DNA from: Candidatus Saccharimonadota bacterium
GTDB taxonomy: Bacteria > Patescibacteriota > Saccharimonadia > Saccharimonadales > Saccharimonadaceae
Assembly (NCBI GenBank): GCA_028288995.1
Contig: JAQGHF010000001.1
Coordinates: forward strand, 1 to 52,701
Direction: 5' to 3'
Length of the DNA stretch: 52,701 nucleotides
A program made the position numbers and the translations under genes. The notes under the pieces are model-generated. The model had not been told where the DNA came from, made no database searches, and saw only the letters and a program-made list of their open reading frames with translations. Shown one piece after another: positions 25,243 through 36,059 of this stretch (its first letter is position 1; each line of letters starts with the position of its first letter).

Positions 25243-28059
25243 ATGTCAGAGGTTATACGGGTTGTTGGAGCTAGAGAGCACAACCTGAAGAATATTAGTG
25301 TTGAAATTCCACGCGACAAATTAGTTGTGATTACGGGATTGAGCGGTTCGGGTAAGTCGAGCCTTGCTTTTGATACCATTTACGCAGAAGGTCAGCGCCG
25401 CTACGTTGAAAGCCTTTCAAGTTATGCGCGCCAATTCTTGGGTCTCATGGAAAAGCCTGATGTCGATCAAATCGATGGACTCAGCCCAGCAATTAGCATT
25501 GATCAGAAATCAACCAGCCGGAACCCACGCAGTACCGTTGCTACTGTCACGGAAATTTATGACTATCTTCGTCTTCTGTTTGCCCGAATTGGTGTGCCGC
25601 ACTGTCCCGTATGTGGCAAGCCTGTCAGCCGTCGTACTCCAGAAGATATCATCGATGAAGTGATGAAGCTCCAGACTGGTGCACGATTGATGATCCTCGC
25701 ACCTATTGTGAAAAGCAAAAAAGGTGAGTTTGCGCACGTTCCTGAACAGTACCGTCGCCTCGGATTTGCACGTGCTCGTGTTGACGGCGTGGTGTATTCT
25801 CTAGATGAGTTTCCTGACCTTGATAAAAAGTTTAAACACGATATTGAAATTGTGGTTGACCGTATTGCGCTTGCCGATGACGTTCGTGCACGTGTTGCGC
25901 AGTCTGTTGAGCAATCACTTGAAATTGCTGATGGCGTCGTTCAAATTCTTGATGTGGATGCAGACACGAACTATGTGTATAGCCAACGATATGCCTGTAT
26001 TGATCACCCGAATGAGGAAATTCCAGAGCTAGAGCCACGACTCTTTAGCTTTAATGCACCACAAGGTGCCTGCCCTGTCTGTACCGGTCTTGGAAGTCGC
26101 CTTGATGTTGATCCAGAACTCGTCTTTAATCCAAACCTTACGCTTTCAGAAGGTGCGATTCGTCCGTATAACCGAGTCAATAGTGATGCCTGGTACATGA
26201 AGCGATTACAAGCAGTTGCTGATCGACACCGATTTAGTTTGAAGATTCCTGTTCGTGAATTACCTGACGAAGCGATTCAGAAAATTCTCTACGGAACCGG
26301 TGAGGAAAAGTATAAAGTCTCACTTGGTGATGGTCGTGCATACGACGCTGCCTATGAAGGGGTGATTCCTAATCTCGAACGTCGCTACAAAGAAACCGAT
26401 AGTGACTTTATGCGTAAAGATATCGAACGCTTTATGCGTGAGCGTGAGTGTACTGCATGTCACGGCGCACGCCTTAAGCCAGTTGTTTTGGCCGTCACGA
26501 TTCACGACTTGAACATTATGGACTTCGCAAGCCTTGGCGTTGATGCTGCTCTTGATATGTTTAGCAACAGACTCAAGCTGAGCGATCAGGAACAATTCAT
26601 TGCTGAGCAAATCATGAAAGAGATTAAGTCTCGACTTGGATTTATGAACAATGTTGGTCTTAACTATCTTGAGCTATCACGTGCAGCCAACACGTTATCT
26701 GGTGGTGAAGCACAGCGTATCCGTCTTGCAACACAGATTGGTTCTGGGCTTCAGGGTGTGCTCTACGTTCTTGATGAACCATCAATCGGACTGCACCAAC
26801 GTGATAACGATCGTCTTATTGAAACACTCAAGCACCTTCGTGATTTAGGCAACACAGTGCTTGTTGTTGAACACGACGAAGACACAATTCGTCAGGCTGA
26901 TTACCTCCTTGATATTGGTCCTGGTGCTGGAATTGCCGGTGGTCACGTTGTTGCGTCGGGAACGCCTGAAGAAGTTGGTAAGAACAAAGATAGTGTGACA
27001 GGTCGGTACCTCGTAGGCACTGAAAGGATCGAAGTTCCGAAAAAACGACGAACGATTCAAAAAGACCGTAACCTTATTATCAAGGGCGCTCGTGAAAACA
27101 ATCTTAAAAATATTGATGTCACATTCCCACTTGGCGTGATGACAGTTGTGAGTGGTGTCAGTGGCTCAGGAAAATCAACGCTGGTAAATGACATTTTGGC
27201 GAAAGAATTATCTGCTCGTCTTCACCGTGCCCATGTTGTGCCAGGTACCCATGATAATGTTGAAGGTATTGATCAACTCGATAAGGTTATTGTTATCGAT
27301 CAATCAGCGATTGGACGAACCCCCCGGTCAAACCCTGCAACATACACAGGTGTATTTACGCCAATTCGTGAACTATTCGCAAGTACAACTGAAGCCAATA
27401 TTCGTGGGTACAAAGCTGGACGATTTAGCTTTAACGTAAAGGGTGGTCGCTGTGAAAACTGTCAGGGTGATGGTGTTATCAAGATTGAAATGCATTTCCT
27501 TCCCGATGTCTATGTGACTTGTGACGTGTGCCACGGAAAGCGATATAACCGTGAAGCTTTGGAAATTAAGTACAAGGACGCGACAATTAGCGATATTCTC
27601 GATATGACTGTTGAGCAAGGTGCAGCTTTCTTTGAGAATATTCCAACGATCGCACGGAAGCTCGACACGCTTGTTGAGGTGGGTCTTGGCTACATTAAAC
27701 TTGGTCAACCAGCAACAACATTTAGCGGTGGCGAAGCACAACGAATTAAGCTTGCGTCGGAACTTTCACGTCGTTCAACCGGTAAGACATTGTATATCCT
27801 CGACGAGCCAACAACTGGTCTCCACAGTGCAGATGTGAAGCGTCTCCTCGTTATCTTGCAGCAACTCGTCCAGGGTGGTAATAGTATGATAATCATTGAA
27901 CACAACCTTGATGTTATTAAGACTGCCGACTATGTTATCGACATGGGTCCAGAAGGCGGACTTGGTGGTGGTATGGTTGTTGCTTCTGGAACCCCAGAAG
28001 ATATTACAAAAGTAGCCGATTCTTTTACCGGCAAATACTTGAAACTACTTTTGAAGTAA
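25243..28059 (+). CDS. uvrA: Excinuclease ABC subunit A
   Basis: Damage-sensing ATPase of nucleotide excision repair. Both ABC modules are intact: Walker [11 protein letters not shown] near the N-terminus and [10 protein letters not shown] in the second half, two signature motifs ([11 protein letters not shown] and [11 protein letters not shown]) and two Walker B ([13 protein letters not shown] and [13 protein letters not shown]). Zinc-binding cysteines appear as [25 protein letters not shown] and [18 protein letters not shown]. The length, 938 aa, is normal. UvrC is 8 kb downstream and the PcrA/UvrD helicase is at the start of the window; UvrB is not in view. Confidence 0.98.
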   Translation: MSEVIRVVGAREHNLKNISVEIPRDKLVVITGLSGSGKSSLAFDTIYAEGQRRYVESLSSYARQFLGLMEKPDVDQIDGLSPAISIDQKSTSRNPRSTVATVTEIYDYLRLLFARIGVPHCPVCGKPVSRRTPEDIIDEVMKLQTGARLMILAPIVKSKKGEFAHVPEQYRRLGFARARVDGVVYSLDEFPDLDKKFKHDIEIVVDRIALADDVRARVAQSVEQSLEIADGVVQILDVDADTNYVYSQRYACIDHPNEEIPELEPRLFSFNAPQGACPVCTGLGSRLDVDPELVFNPNLTLSEGAIRPYNRVNSDAWYMKRLQAVADRHRFSLKIPVRELPDEAIQKILYGTGEEKYKVSLGDGRAYDAAYEGVIPNLERRYKETDSDFMRKDIERFMRERECTACHGARLKPVVLAVTIHDLNIMDFASLGVDAALDMFSNRLKLSDQEQFIAEQIMKEIKSRLGFMNNVGLNYLELSRAANTLSGGEAQRIRLATQIGSGLQGVLYVLDEPSIGLHQRDNDRLIETLKHLRDLGNTVLVVEHDEDTIRQADYLLDIGPGAGIAGGHVVASGTPEEVGKNKDSVTGRYLVGTERIEVPKKRRTIQKDRNLIIKGARENNLKNIDVTFPLGVMTVVSGVSGSGKSTLVNDILAKELSARLHRAHVVPGTHDNVEGIDQLDKVIVIDQSAIGRTPRSNPATYTGVFTPIRELFASTTEANIRGYKAGRFSFNVKGGRCENCQGDGVIKIEMHFLPDVYVTCDVCHGKRYNREALEIKYKDATISDILDMTVEQGAAFFENIPTIARKLDTLVEVGLGYIKLGQPATTFSGGEAQRIKLASELSRRSTGKTLYILDEPTTGLHSADVKRLLVILQQLVQGGNSMIIIEHNLDVIKTADYVIDMGPEGGLGGGMVVASGTPEDITKVADSFTGKYLKLLLK

Positions 28060-28068
28060 ACGTCCTTA

Positions 28069-29835
28069 TTAGTCTTGTGACAATATGACTATATTGTAAT
28101 CAGCCAGTTCTATATTGATGCGGTTGCTGCTATCTGTTGTAACGGTAGATGGTTTTGTCTCGTTAAAGTCAGGGCTATAGCCTTTCCAGCTACTGTTGAA
28201 GCGAACCTGCCATGTTCCCGCGATAGGTAATACTAGTTCATAACTTTTAAATCTTTGATCGTTAAAGTTAGCAATGACGATGACATCGTCGTGAACGCCG
28301 CCGTTTAGCCAGCGATGGTAGGCGATGACGCGGTTTTCATTGTCTTGGTGGAAGACGTTGATGCTTGGACCTGTCAGTCCAGTCGTATTGCCGTAAGCAT
28401 CAAGTCTCAATCCAATTAAATGTTGGTGGGCAAGGACGATACCAGCGAACTGTTTTGTCTTTGCCCAGTCCAGCATTTGCCAATCGTTAAAGTTTCCTTC
28501 CTGCATGAATTCTTCACCTTGAAGAAGCATCGGAATACCTGGTGCAGTGAGCATAATAGCATTAGCGAGTAATCCAAATTGACGCGCAAATACACTCCCT
28601 GCATTTCCAGGAGTTGCTGCTTCATTGATACGCACTGAACCGTTAGCTGCGGTATCGTGAGAGTCGCTAAAGATAACCTTCTGAAAGCCTTGACCATTGA
28701 AGTTGTGTGTTAATTCTTTTGCGAGACTATCGTCTGGCTGAGATCCACCGATATTCAGCATCGATCGAAGTGTGTAAGGAAAACCGAGCCCCCATTGGGC
28801 GTCATATCCAGCACCACCTTCGGAAATTGACTTGGTAATGTACTCGTTGCCAGAATTATCCTCAGCGATCATCAAAACGTGAGGATAGATTTTGTGGGCA
28901 AGTTTTGCCATATCTTGGAGTAATGACCAGGCATCTGGAATCTCAGTATCGTTGCCGCCGTCTGAGCCTTTGCTATTACGCATGTAAATCGTTGAATCGA
29001 TACGAAGCCCGTCGATGTGGTATTCGGTCAACCACATCGTTACGTTGTCTAAGATGAATTGTCGCACCTCTGGTCGTCCATAATCTGGTCGTCCACCCCA
29101 CGGAGTGTCACCACGTTCGTCGTTATAAAAGTAAATACCACCACGACCATTCTCGCTCCAGCCATCGAATTGCCAGAGTTCTGTCTGGTTGGAGAAGTGG
29201 TTGTAGACAACATCGAGGACGACGCTGATCCCTTTTTTGTGGCAAGCTTTAACGAAATCAAGTAATCCGCGACGACCACCATACGTATTCTCAACTGAGA
29301 AAATATGATTTGGCGCGTATCCCCATCCGTTGCTCGTTGCCATGCTTGTCACGGGCATGAGTTCAATTGTATTGACGCCGAGTGACTGCAGGTAATCGAT
29401 TTTTTCAATAGCAGTATAGAAGGTTCCTATCGTTGCCGCATCAGGACGATTAAATGTGCCGATGTGTAGTTCGTACATGATTTGCTTTTCTTTAGGAATA
29501 ACTGGCGGTACGGTATCTTCCCAGTCGTACCCTGGATCGACAACGACAGAATCACCATTGTCGGAAACGGTGAGCTGTCTCGCACGTGGATCGTTTCGCT
29601 CTATGGTTTGACCATCACGAGTATGGATGCGGTATTTGTAGGATTTTCCGGCCTTTACATCGTCAATGCTACCTGACCAGTAGCCATTCTCTTCACTTTC
29701 AAGAGGACTCTCGTTCCAATTGAAGTCAGTATTAATAAGGACGCTGACAGATTCAGCAAAGGGGGCCCAGACACGAAAATCGACGCCACTATCAGACAAG
29801 TGCGAACCGAGAAAGTGTGTTGTTTGATGCCCCAT
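28069..29835 (-). CDS. GH13 alpha-amylase-family enzyme, branching-enzyme-like
   Basis: 588 aa. An N-terminal beta-sandwich of CBM48/E-set type (VDFRVWAPFAESVSVLI) precedes a TIM-barrel. Catalytic residues are D280 (IDGLRIDSTIY), E325 (MIAEDNSG) and D394 (SDSHDTAANG). The YNHFS motif at 211-215 belongs to the first conserved region. The SHD form of the last motif and the overall layout recall glycogen branching enzyme and trehalohydrolase (TreZ) groups. I cannot separate these by eye. A cytoplasmic trehalase is encoded at 48.1 kb, so a trehalose or glycogen role is plausible. No signal peptide. Confidence 0.85.
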   Translation of the reverse strand: MGHQTTHFLGSHLSDSGVDFRVWAPFAESVSVLINTDFNWNESPLESEENGYWSGSIDDVKAGKSYKYRIHTRDGQTIERNDPRARQLTVSDNGDSVVVDPGYDWEDTVPPVIPKEKQIMYELHIGTFNRPDAATIGTFYTAIEKIDYLQSLGVNTIELMPVTSMATSNGWGYAPNHIFSVENTYGGRRGLLDFVKACHKKGISVVLDVVYNHFSNQTELWQFDGWSENGRGGIYFYNDERGDTPWGGRPDYGRPEVRQFILDNVTMWLTEYHIDGLRIDSTIYMRNSKGSDGGNDTEIPDAWSLLQDMAKLAHKIYPHVLMIAEDNSGNEYITKSISEGGAGYDAQWGLGFPYTLRSMLNIGGSQPDDSLAKELTHNFNGQGFQKVIFSDSHDTAANGSVRINEAATPGNAGSVFARQFGLLANAIMLTAPGIPMLLQGEEFMQEGNFNDWQMLDWAKTKQFAGIVLAHQHLIGLRLDAYGNTTGLTGPSINVFHQDNENRVIAYHRWLNGGVHDDVIVIANFNDQRFKSYELVLPIAGTWQVRFNSSWKGYSPDFNETKPSTVTTDSSNRINIELADYNIVILSQD

Positions 29836-29887
29836 ACCTAGCCTTTAGTATGGAGGCATAAGCGTTTTTTGACAACCCTAGTAACAG

Positions 29888-30562
29888 TTACTTACCGCTA
29901 CGAAAAATCATTGCGAATTGGCGTTTTGCACTATTCCATAGAGCATCGCGGTTTTTCTTATCCCGAAGTATGTGAATCACAGGTGGCAATATTGAAACGA
30001 TGATAATGAGGGCAACGATTGGCAGGAGCACCTGGTCAATATCTAAGCCCACTGCCTTAAATGATTTACCGAGAAGATATCCGGCGGATGTGACGCCTGC
30101 AGTCCACAAGAATGCACCGATAAGGTTAAAAGCGAGGAACCGTTTATACGGCATTTTTCCGGCACCTGCGACAATTGGCGCAAAGGTACGAACGACTGGA
30201 ATAAAGCGGGCGAGGACAATAGTCTTCGATCCGTGTTTTTCGTAAAAATCTTGTGCACGTTTGATATATTCTTGTTTGAAAAGCCGTGCATTAGGACGAC
30301 TGAAAATACGCCTACCAACACGTCGTCCAAATGAGTAACCAACTGAATCACCTAGTGCCGCAGCGATGAAAAGTACGAGTATTGCAACAAATATATTGAC
30401 AGGCAAGACGCCACTATACATAAGGAAGCCAGCAGTAAACAAGAGGCTATCACCAGGTAAGAAAAAGCCAATCAACAGACCTGATTCGGCAAAAATAACA
30501 AACGCAATACCAAGAAGGCTGACGGTTTGTATAAAGCTAACGAGGTCCACTCCAGGTATCAT
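29888..30562 (-). CDS. DedA family membrane protein
   Basis: 224 aa integral membrane protein. The DedA/SNARE-associated core shows FAESGLLIGFFLPGDSLLF, then GDSVGYSFGRRVG and the conserved FIPVVRTFAPIVAGAGKM re-entrant segment, with several more helices. Members act in lipid-carrier (undecaprenyl phosphate or phospholipid) scrambling and envelope homeostasis. I prefer ATG 30562 over a TTG at 30607, which would add residues lacking a good signal. A weak -10-like TAAACT sits 7 nt upstream. Confidence 0.9.
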   Translation of the reverse strand: MIPGVDLVSFIQTVSLLGIAFVIFAESGLLIGFFLPGDSLLFTAGFLMYSGVLPVNIFVAILVLFIAAALGDSVGYSFGRRVGRRIFSRPNARLFKQEYIKRAQDFYEKHGSKTIVLARFIPVVRTFAPIVAGAGKMPYKRFLAFNLIGAFLWTAGVTSAGYLLGKSFKAVGLDIDQVLLPIVALIIIVSILPPVIHILRDKKNRDALWNSAKRQFAMIFRSGK

Positions 30563-30588
30563 TCCTCTCAGTTTACCATTAAAAATGC

Positions 30589-30594
30589 TATAAT
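30589..30594 (+). promoter_or_regulatory. Extended -10 box of rplY
   Basis: TGC-TATAAT (30586-30594). The predicted start is near 30601, giving a leader of about 60 nt that ends in a canonical AAGGAGAG ribosome-binding site (30651-30658) before ATG 30662. This contrasts with the leaderless neighbours. Confidence 0.7.
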
Positions 30595-30661
30595 TGATAG
30601 GTGACAATTATATTTCCGTAAAGGTATCTATTATCCAATTAAAAGGAAAAGAAGGAGAGAC

Positions 30662-31429
30662 ATGGGAGATAAAATTAATCTAAAATTAGACCCACGAACC
30701 CTACAAGGGAAAAAGGTCAAACAACTACGTAAAGAGGGAATTGTTCCTGCGGTTGTATATGGACCGGGTTTCGAGCCAGTCAACGTTCAGGCTCCAATGA
30801 ACATTATCGATAAAGTGATTCGTGATGCTGGAAAGCACACACCAGTTCACCTTACTATTGATAATAAAAAAGAGATCGCAATGATCAAAGACGTTGAAAT
30901 TGATGCCGTACGAGGTCTCACGCTTCACGTTTCATTCCATGCCGTCAAGCAGAATGAACCGGTCAATGCTGAAGTGCCAATTCACCTGACAGGTCAAGGT
31001 GAGAGCGAAGCCGAAAAAGCTGGACTCATCGTGCTCCAAGCACTCGACCACATTGAAGTTCGTGCATTGCCGCTGAATCTTCCGGAAGCACTGGAAGTAT
31101 CAATTGCTGGTCTAAAAGTTGCAGGTGAACAGATCACACTTGGTGACATCACACTGCCTGAAAACGTCGCATTTGTTGAGCACACAACAGGACACGAAGA
31201 AGCTGACGAAGAAGCCCCAAAGCTTACTGACTTAGTGATCGCAAGTGTCTATGAACCTGCTGCACTTGAAGCTGCGAACGATGCAGCTGCCGGTGATGCA
31301 ACAATCGACACTGAAGTTGAATCTGACAACGGTGCAGATACAGACCAAGCTTCACAGGCTGAAGAAAAGCAACCTGGTGGAAAAGCTCAAGACGAGCCTA
31401 AACAATCAAACGTTGACGCTAACAAATAG
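30662..31429 (+). CDS. rplY: 50S ribosomal protein L25/CTC family
   Basis: Binds 5S rRNA in the large subunit. The L25 domain spans residues 1-92 (KLDPRTLQGKKVKQLRKEGIVPAVVYG) and the CTC/TL5-type beta domain about 93-190 (VPIHLTGQGESEAEKAG, ALDHIEVRALPLNLP). An acidic, disordered tail of about 60 residues rich in Ala, Glu, Asp and Gln follows. The length is 255 aa. It has a clear leader and a strong Shine-Dalgarno sequence, and it ends at a strong bidirectional terminator. Confidence 0.95.
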   Translation: MGDKINLKLDPRTLQGKKVKQLRKEGIVPAVVYGPGFEPVNVQAPMNIIDKVIRDAGKHTPVHLTIDNKKEIAMIKDVEIDAVRGLTLHVSFHAVKQNEPVNAEVPIHLTGQGESEAEKAGLIVLQALDHIEVRALPLNLPEALEVSIAGLKVAGEQITLGDITLPENVAFVEHTTGHEEADEEAPKLTDLVIASVYEPAALEAANDAAAGDATIDTEVESDNGADTDQASQAEEKQPGGKAQDEPKQSNVDANK

Positions 31430-31455
31430 TCTTTAGAATATAGTTAGTGCAACTC

Positions 31456-31495
31456 AATAAAATAACTCCCGATATATTTCGGGAGTTATTTTATT
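31456..31495. terminator. Bidirectional terminator between rplY and the ABC transporter gene
   Basis: A perfect 17-bp stem (AATAAAATAACTCCCGA at 31456-31472 with its complement at 31479-31495), a 6-nt loop, an A-rich side and a T-rich side. The stop codon of the minus-strand ABC gene (31491-31493) lies inside the stem. Confidence 0.92.
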
Positions 31496-33263
31496 CTTCG
31501 ATAAAGCCACCAGATTGTCGTGCCCAAAGTTTGGCGTACGTTCCTTTTTTCTTGACGAGGGCTTGGTGTGTCCCATCTTCAACAATCTTCCCGTCGTCGA
31601 GTACGATAACGCGGTCGAGACTGGCAATGGTTGAAAGTCGGTGAGCAATCACAATGCTTGTGCGATCTTTCATTAATTCAGCCAAGGCTTCTTGGATAAG
31701 ATGCTCACTCTCGCTATCAAGCGCCGAAGTTGCTTCGTCTAAAACAAGAATTGGCGCATCTTTAAGAATTGCACGGGCAATCGCAATACGTTGCCTTTGA
31801 CCGCCTGACAACTTCACACCACGCTCACCAACTAATGTTTCGTAGCCATTGGGGAGCTTGTCGATGAATTCTGTTGCATTCGCTTGGCTTGCTGCACGCT
31901 GCACTTCTTTTAATGTGGCATTTGGTTTTGAGTAGGCAATGTTTTCAAGCACGGTGCGGTGAAAAAGAAGTGGTTCTTGCGGAACGTAGGCAATATTTTC
32001 GTGAAGACTCTGTTGGGTGACTTGTTCGATGTTGTGTCCGCTGACAAGAATCTTTCCAGCATCGACGTCATAAAAACGCATCAATAGCTTAAGGAGTGTT
32101 GATTTACCTGAACCGCTGATACCAACGAGACCAATCTTTTCTTTACTTTTAATGCTCAGCGAGAAGTCTTTGAACAGTGCGTCGATCGAGGCATCATCTG
32201 GATCATTATCTGGATGACTGAAAGAAACATGTTCAAATACGATCGTTGGTTTTTTGACTAAGAGTGCCGTGTCTGTATTATCTTTGACAGCAACTGGCTG
32301 CTGAATAATAGCTAACGTATCGGCTGTATCACCGGTAATTTGATAGTACGACCGCAGTAGTCCGTTTACATTAAAGATTTCACTAATAAGGTTAAAAGTG
32401 TAGGTGAGGCTGATGTAAATGACAGCGGCATTACCGAAGCCAGCTTGTACGGACCAAATCGCTGCGACCAATGCACCAACTTTCATGAGTGTCGTGATTA
32501 AAGAATAGACGGACGTGACACGGATCATACTTTTTCGTGCCAAGAATTCTTTTTCAACCATAGCGTCGACTGATACGTCGAGAAGATCTTGCTCGTTGTC
32601 TTCTTTTGCATCAGTTTTGACTGCCATCATATTACTAATTGAGTCTGACAATTTTCCTGATATTTCGTTATAGGCGTTTGAGCGCTCCTTGAATCGTTTG
32701 CGTAAAAAACGTGTACCGAAAAATGCAGAAACGATGAATAGTATTGTTAAAATGAGGAGTATGATTGCATACTGCCAAATCAGGAAGAATAAACCGATAA
32801 TTGTGGCGAGAACCGTCGTCGCGAGAATGAGAACTTGGTTGGTACCGGTATTGACGAAATCCATATATGCAGAAGCAAAACGATTCACTTTCGATACAAG
32901 TGACCCAGTAAATGTATCGTTATAAAAAGAAAGAGAGTGCCGCGATAACTTATCATAAGCGAGCCGATACAGATGTGCCTCGCCTCTCACTTGTACCGTC
33001 CATGTCAGCCACAGTGCAACACGATACCCAATAACTTGGCTGATAACCTCAATGAATGAGAACAGCAAAATGACCCACAGCGAATTATAGAGAGTGATAT
33101 CGCCTGTTTGTAAGTGATTAAGCACATAACCAACCAAAAGTGGGGTGATGTACCGTTCAAGAATAACGGTGATAGGAAGAATTATCACGACAGGAATCAC
33201 GAGTTTTTTGTGTCGCCACGCTTCTTTGACAAAGAAAGAGAGAATGTTCGGTTTGTCGTTCAT
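31491..33263 (-). CDS. ABC exporter, fused permease and ATPase
   Basis: 590 aa half-transporter of the MsbA/LmrA (type IV exporter) kind. The N-terminal 330 residues contain about six membrane helices. The ATPase has Walker A GISGSGKST, Q-loop YVPQEPLLF, signature LSGGQRQRIAIARA, Walker B ILVLDEATSALD and the switch histidine in IVIAHRLST. It probably works as a homodimer exporting lipid, drug or peptide; the substrate is not evident. It is a single gene, convergent with rplY. Confidence 0.93.
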   Translation of the reverse strand: MNDKPNILSFFVKEAWRHKKLVIPVVIILPITVILERYITPLLVGYVLNHLQTGDITLYNSLWVILLFSFIEVISQVIGYRVALWLTWTVQVRGEAHLYRLAYDKLSRHSLSFYNDTFTGSLVSKVNRFASAYMDFVNTGTNQVLILATTVLATIIGLFFLIWQYAIILLILTILFIVSAFFGTRFLRKRFKERSNAYNEISGKLSDSISNMMAVKTDAKEDNEQDLLDVSVDAMVEKEFLARKSMIRVTSVYSLITTLMKVGALVAAIWSVQAGFGNAAVIYISLTYTFNLISEIFNVNGLLRSYYQITGDTADTLAIIQQPVAVKDNTDTALLVKKPTIVFEHVSFSHPDNDPDDASIDALFKDFSLSIKSKEKIGLVGISGSGKSTLLKLLMRFYDVDAGKILVSGHNIEQVTQQSLHENIAYVPQEPLLFHRTVLENIAYSKPNATLKEVQRAASQANATEFIDKLPNGYETLVGERGVKLSGGQRQRIAIARAILKDAPILVLDEATSALDSESEHLIQEALAELMKDRTSIVIAHRLSTIASLDRVIVLDDGKIVEDGTHQALVKKKGTYAKLWARQSGGFIEE

Positions 33264-33351
33264 AGTATCGGGCCTGCTGATTTCGTTAGATTAGTATTAT
33301 TGAGCTCGTCACTCAATACTCTTGCTCTTATAATAACACCGGTGGACGTGG

Positions 33352-33357
33352 TATAAT
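33352..33357 (+). promoter_or_regulatory. Extended -10 box of trhO, leaderless GTG start
   Basis: TGG-TATAAT (33349-33357) ends 7 nt before GTG 33365. Confidence 0.7.
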
Positions 33358-33364
33358 ACTATTT

Positions 33365-34261
33365 GTGCAAAAAATACTACTCTATTACAAATTCACACCG
33401 ATCAAAGATCCGAACGCTATTCGTTTGTGGCAAAAAACTTTGACGGAAAGTTTGAATTTGCGAGGACGTATTTTAATTTCTCCTCATGGGCTGAACGGAA
33501 CTGTTGGTGGTGAACTAGCAGACCTTAAAACATACATTAAGACGACAAAAGAATTGCCTGGCTTTAAGGACATCGTCTTCAAGTGGAGCGATGGTGGACG
33601 CGAAGATTTCCCCCGCATGAGCGTGAAAGTTCGTGCAGAAATCGTCGCCTTTGATGCTGCCGATGAACTTCGGGTTGATGAACATGGAGTTGTGGGTGGC
33701 GGAACTCACTTAAAACCAAAAGAAGTGAATAAGCTTGTGCAGGAACGTGATGACGTCATCTTTTTCGATGGTCGCAACGCGCATGAAGCAGCGATTGGCA
33801 AATTTAAGAATGCAGTCGTGCCGGATACTCACACCAGTCGTGATTTTATTAAAGAACTTGAAAGCGGCAAATACGACGATATTAAAGACAAGCCAATCGT
33901 TACTTATTGTACTGGCGGTATTCGCTGCGAAATCTTAAGCTCACTGATGATTAATCGTGGATTCAAGGAAGTGTATCAAATTGATGGTGGCATCGCAACA
34001 TACGGCGAAGAGTTCGGTGATGATGGGTTATGGGAAGGCAGTCTTCGCGTCTTTGATGATCGCATGACTGTCGATTTCTCTGACCATACTGCAGTGATTG
34101 GCGAGTGTAGTCATTGTCACGAGGCAACCAGTAATTATGAAAACTGTGCCTATGCAAACTGTAATGATCTCGTTTTAATCTGTGATACCTGTAAAGAAAA
34201 TCCTGACCTTTTATTTCACACAGAACTCTGTCGTGAACGAGTCGAAGTCGTTACTCAGTAA
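33365..34261 (+). CDS. trhO: tRNA uridine(34) hydroxylase, rhodanese family
   Basis: TrhO (YceA/UPF0176) forms 5-hydroxyuridine at the tRNA wobble position. The N-terminal acylphosphatase-like domain has [12 protein letters not shown]. The rhodanese domain has [10 protein letters not shown] and the catalytic loop YCTGGIRCE (C182, C188). The C-terminal about 60 residues contain a cysteine/histidine cluster (CSHCHEA, CAYANC, CDTC) likely to bind metal. The length is 298 aa. The GTG start is fixed by promoter spacing. mnmA in this window acts on the same nucleotide position of other tRNAs. Confidence 0.92.
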   Translation: MQKILLYYKFTPIKDPNAIRLWQKTLTESLNLRGRILISPHGLNGTVGGELADLKTYIKTTKELPGFKDIVFKWSDGGREDFPRMSVKVRAEIVAFDAADELRVDEHGVVGGGTHLKPKEVNKLVQERDDVIFFDGRNAHEAAIGKFKNAVVPDTHTSRDFIKELESGKYDDIKDKPIVTYCTGGIRCEILSSLMINRGFKEVYQIDGGIATYGEEFGDDGLWEGSLRVFDDRMTVDFSDHTAVIGECSHCHEATSNYENCAYANCNDLVLICDTCKENPDLLFHTELCRERVEVVTQ

Positions 34262-34275
34262 TTGATTTCAATTTC

Positions 34276-35997
34276 CTAGTGAGCCATCTCAAAGTCGATC
34301 TTGCGAGGAAGCAAGAAGCTGAGAAGGAATGTGATACCAACGAGTGAAATTGCGTAGATCATTGTGACGCTGAATGCGTTTGTAAAGTTATCACTCGCAG
34401 CTTGTTTTGTTGCACTTGTAATAATGTCACTAAGTTTTTGCGAACCAGGTGTTTGAGCCGCAGAAGTCGTTTCTAGTGCCTGACAACTTGCAGGCGTCTG
34501 TGTCGTATCTTTTTGACTTGTGCGATCAACATAACATGTTTGGATATTCTTCAGGATAGTGTCTTGAGCTTGTACAGGAACCATCTGCGAAGTTAATTCT
34601 GAGCGAATTTGAGGTTCGACAACCGCAAAGCTTGTCTGCGCATTTGAAGTCAGGTGTCCGAAGAAAATCACACCGACAATCGCAATACCAATCGCACCAC
34701 CAAGCTGAGAGACGGCATTCAGTGTACCGCTTGCTGATCCAGCGTGCTTTGTATCAACATCTTTCAGTGTCACCGAGAACATCAGTCCCATCACGAGTCC
34801 CATACCAGTACCGGTAAGGAGAAGACCTGGAATGAATTCCCAAGGCTGTGTGTCATGACCTGAGATCGCCAGCGCTAACACAATAGCACCAAGTCCGAGT
34901 GCCATAATAACTGCGCCAATTGACATAGTATAGCGACCAAGTTTCTTTGTGAGTTTTTGCGCAAGGAATCCGATACTGAAACTAATACCGACGGCTGTTG
35001 GAAGACCGGTCAGTGCGGCTTCAAGTACTTTGTAGCCGAGTCCAATCTGGAGCACTAACGTGAATGTGAAGAAGAATCCAAGCATGATCATTTGAAAGAC
35101 AATATTAACGATCAGTCCGATGCGGAATGAATTGGCTTTAAACAATGAAGGAATAATGAGCGGGGAACTGTCTTTTTTGTTCTTTTTTAGTTGCCATATC
35201 CAGAACACTGCAAAAATCGGTAGAGAAACTGCCATCATGATAAAGACCCAGGCAGGCCAGTCAAGCTCGCGACCTTCAATAAGAGGGAAGAGGAGAAGAC
35301 CGAGTGCCACAATAATTAAACCGGTACCAAAAATATCGAGTTTGAGTGGGTGAGGCGACTTGCCACTAGGAAGGTACTTAATAGCAGCAAAGAAAGCGAA
35401 TAGACCGATAGGAATGTTGATTAGGAAGATAGGGCGCCAGTCGAGACCGGCGATGTTTGCTTGGATAAGCAGTCCACCGACGACTGGACCAAGTGACGCA
35501 GCGAGTCCACCGAGTGCACCGAAGAGTCCCATGACTGCACCACGTTCTTTTGGTTTATACATGACTTGCATCAAGGACATAACTTGCGGCACCATCAATG
35601 CAGCCATTGCACCCTGAAAAAGGCGAGCACCAACCAGGATCTCTGTACTCCACGCAACACCACTGAGCAGCGATGCAATCGTAAATCCAGCAACACCAGT
35701 CATAAAGAGTTTTTTGTAACCAACGACGTCACCAAGACGTCCACCAGTAATAAGTAGGACAGCGAATGCAAGTGCATAGCCTGCGGTAAGCCATTGAATT
35801 GCAGAGTAGCTGGCGCCAAGGTCAATTTGAATCGATGGAATCGCAATATTAACAATCGTGTTATCTAGCAGGTCGATAACAAATGCGAGCGCAACAATGG
35901 TAAGTGCAATTGTACGCTGACGAGAAGTAAATTTTCCTGCGTGATGGTGTGCTGAATTGGTTGGGTGCACCTGATCTACGGTTTCAGCTTTCGCCAC
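34276..35997 (-). CDS. MFS drug exporter, DHA2 (EmrB/QacA) type
   Basis: 573 aa with about 14 membrane helices. The N-terminal core has DNTIVNIAIPSIQIDLGAS and the motif A region GGRLGDVVGYKKLF. The helix-5 antiporter motif appears as LGPVVGGLL. An extracytoplasmic insertion before the last helix contains two cysteines (QTCYVDR and ASCQAL). It probably extrudes hydrophobic compounds by proton antiport. The GTG start is supported by an AAAGGAG site 8 nt upstream (36006-36012 on the minus strand). Confidence 0.92.
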   Translation of the reverse strand: MAKAETVDQVHPTNSAHHHAGKFTSRQRTIALTIVALAFVIDLLDNTIVNIAIPSIQIDLGASYSAIQWLTAGYALAFAVLLITGGRLGDVVGYKKLFMTGVAGFTIASLLSGVAWSTEILVGARLFQGAMAALMVPQVMSLMQVMYKPKERGAVMGLFGALGGLAASLGPVVGGLLIQANIAGLDWRPIFLINIPIGLFAFFAAIKYLPSGKSPHPLKLDIFGTGLIIVALGLLLFPLIEGRELDWPAWVFIMMAVSLPIFAVFWIWQLKKNKKDSSPLIIPSLFKANSFRIGLIVNIVFQMIMLGFFFTFTLVLQIGLGYKVLEAALTGLPTAVGISFSIGFLAQKLTKKLGRYTMSIGAVIMALGLGAIVLALAISGHDTQPWEFIPGLLLTGTGMGLVMGLMFSVTLKDVDTKHAGSASGTLNAVSQLGGAIGIAIVGVIFFGHLTSNAQTSFAVVEPQIRSELTSQMVPVQAQDTILKNIQTCYVDRTSQKDTTQTPASCQALETTSAAQTPGSQKLSDIITSATKQAASDNFTNAFSVTMIYAISLVGITFLLSFLLPRKIDFEMAH

Positions 35998-36025
35998 AGT
36001 TGTACTCCTTTAAAATAATCTCACT

Positions 36026-36031
36026 ATTATA
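36026..36031 (-). promoter_or_regulatory. -10 box of the MFS gene
   Basis: On the minus strand TATAAT, giving a leader of about 21 nt with an AAAGGAG ribosome-binding site. It lies only 16 bp from the divergent uvrC -10 box. Confidence 0.65.
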
Positions 36032-36047
36032 CTATGGCGTTGACCGA

Positions 36048-36053
36048 TATAAT
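36048..36053 (+). promoter_or_regulatory. -10 box of uvrC, leaderless
   Basis: TATAAT ends 6 nt before ATG 36060. The open frame upstream back to 35949 is therefore not part of the protein. Confidence 0.7.
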
Positions 36054-36059
36054 AGAGAC

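Noticed and set aside
35949-36059. Upstream extension of uvrC
   Set aside because: The frame is open but antisense to the MFS gene start and upstream of a TATAAT box that sits 6 nt before ATG 36060.
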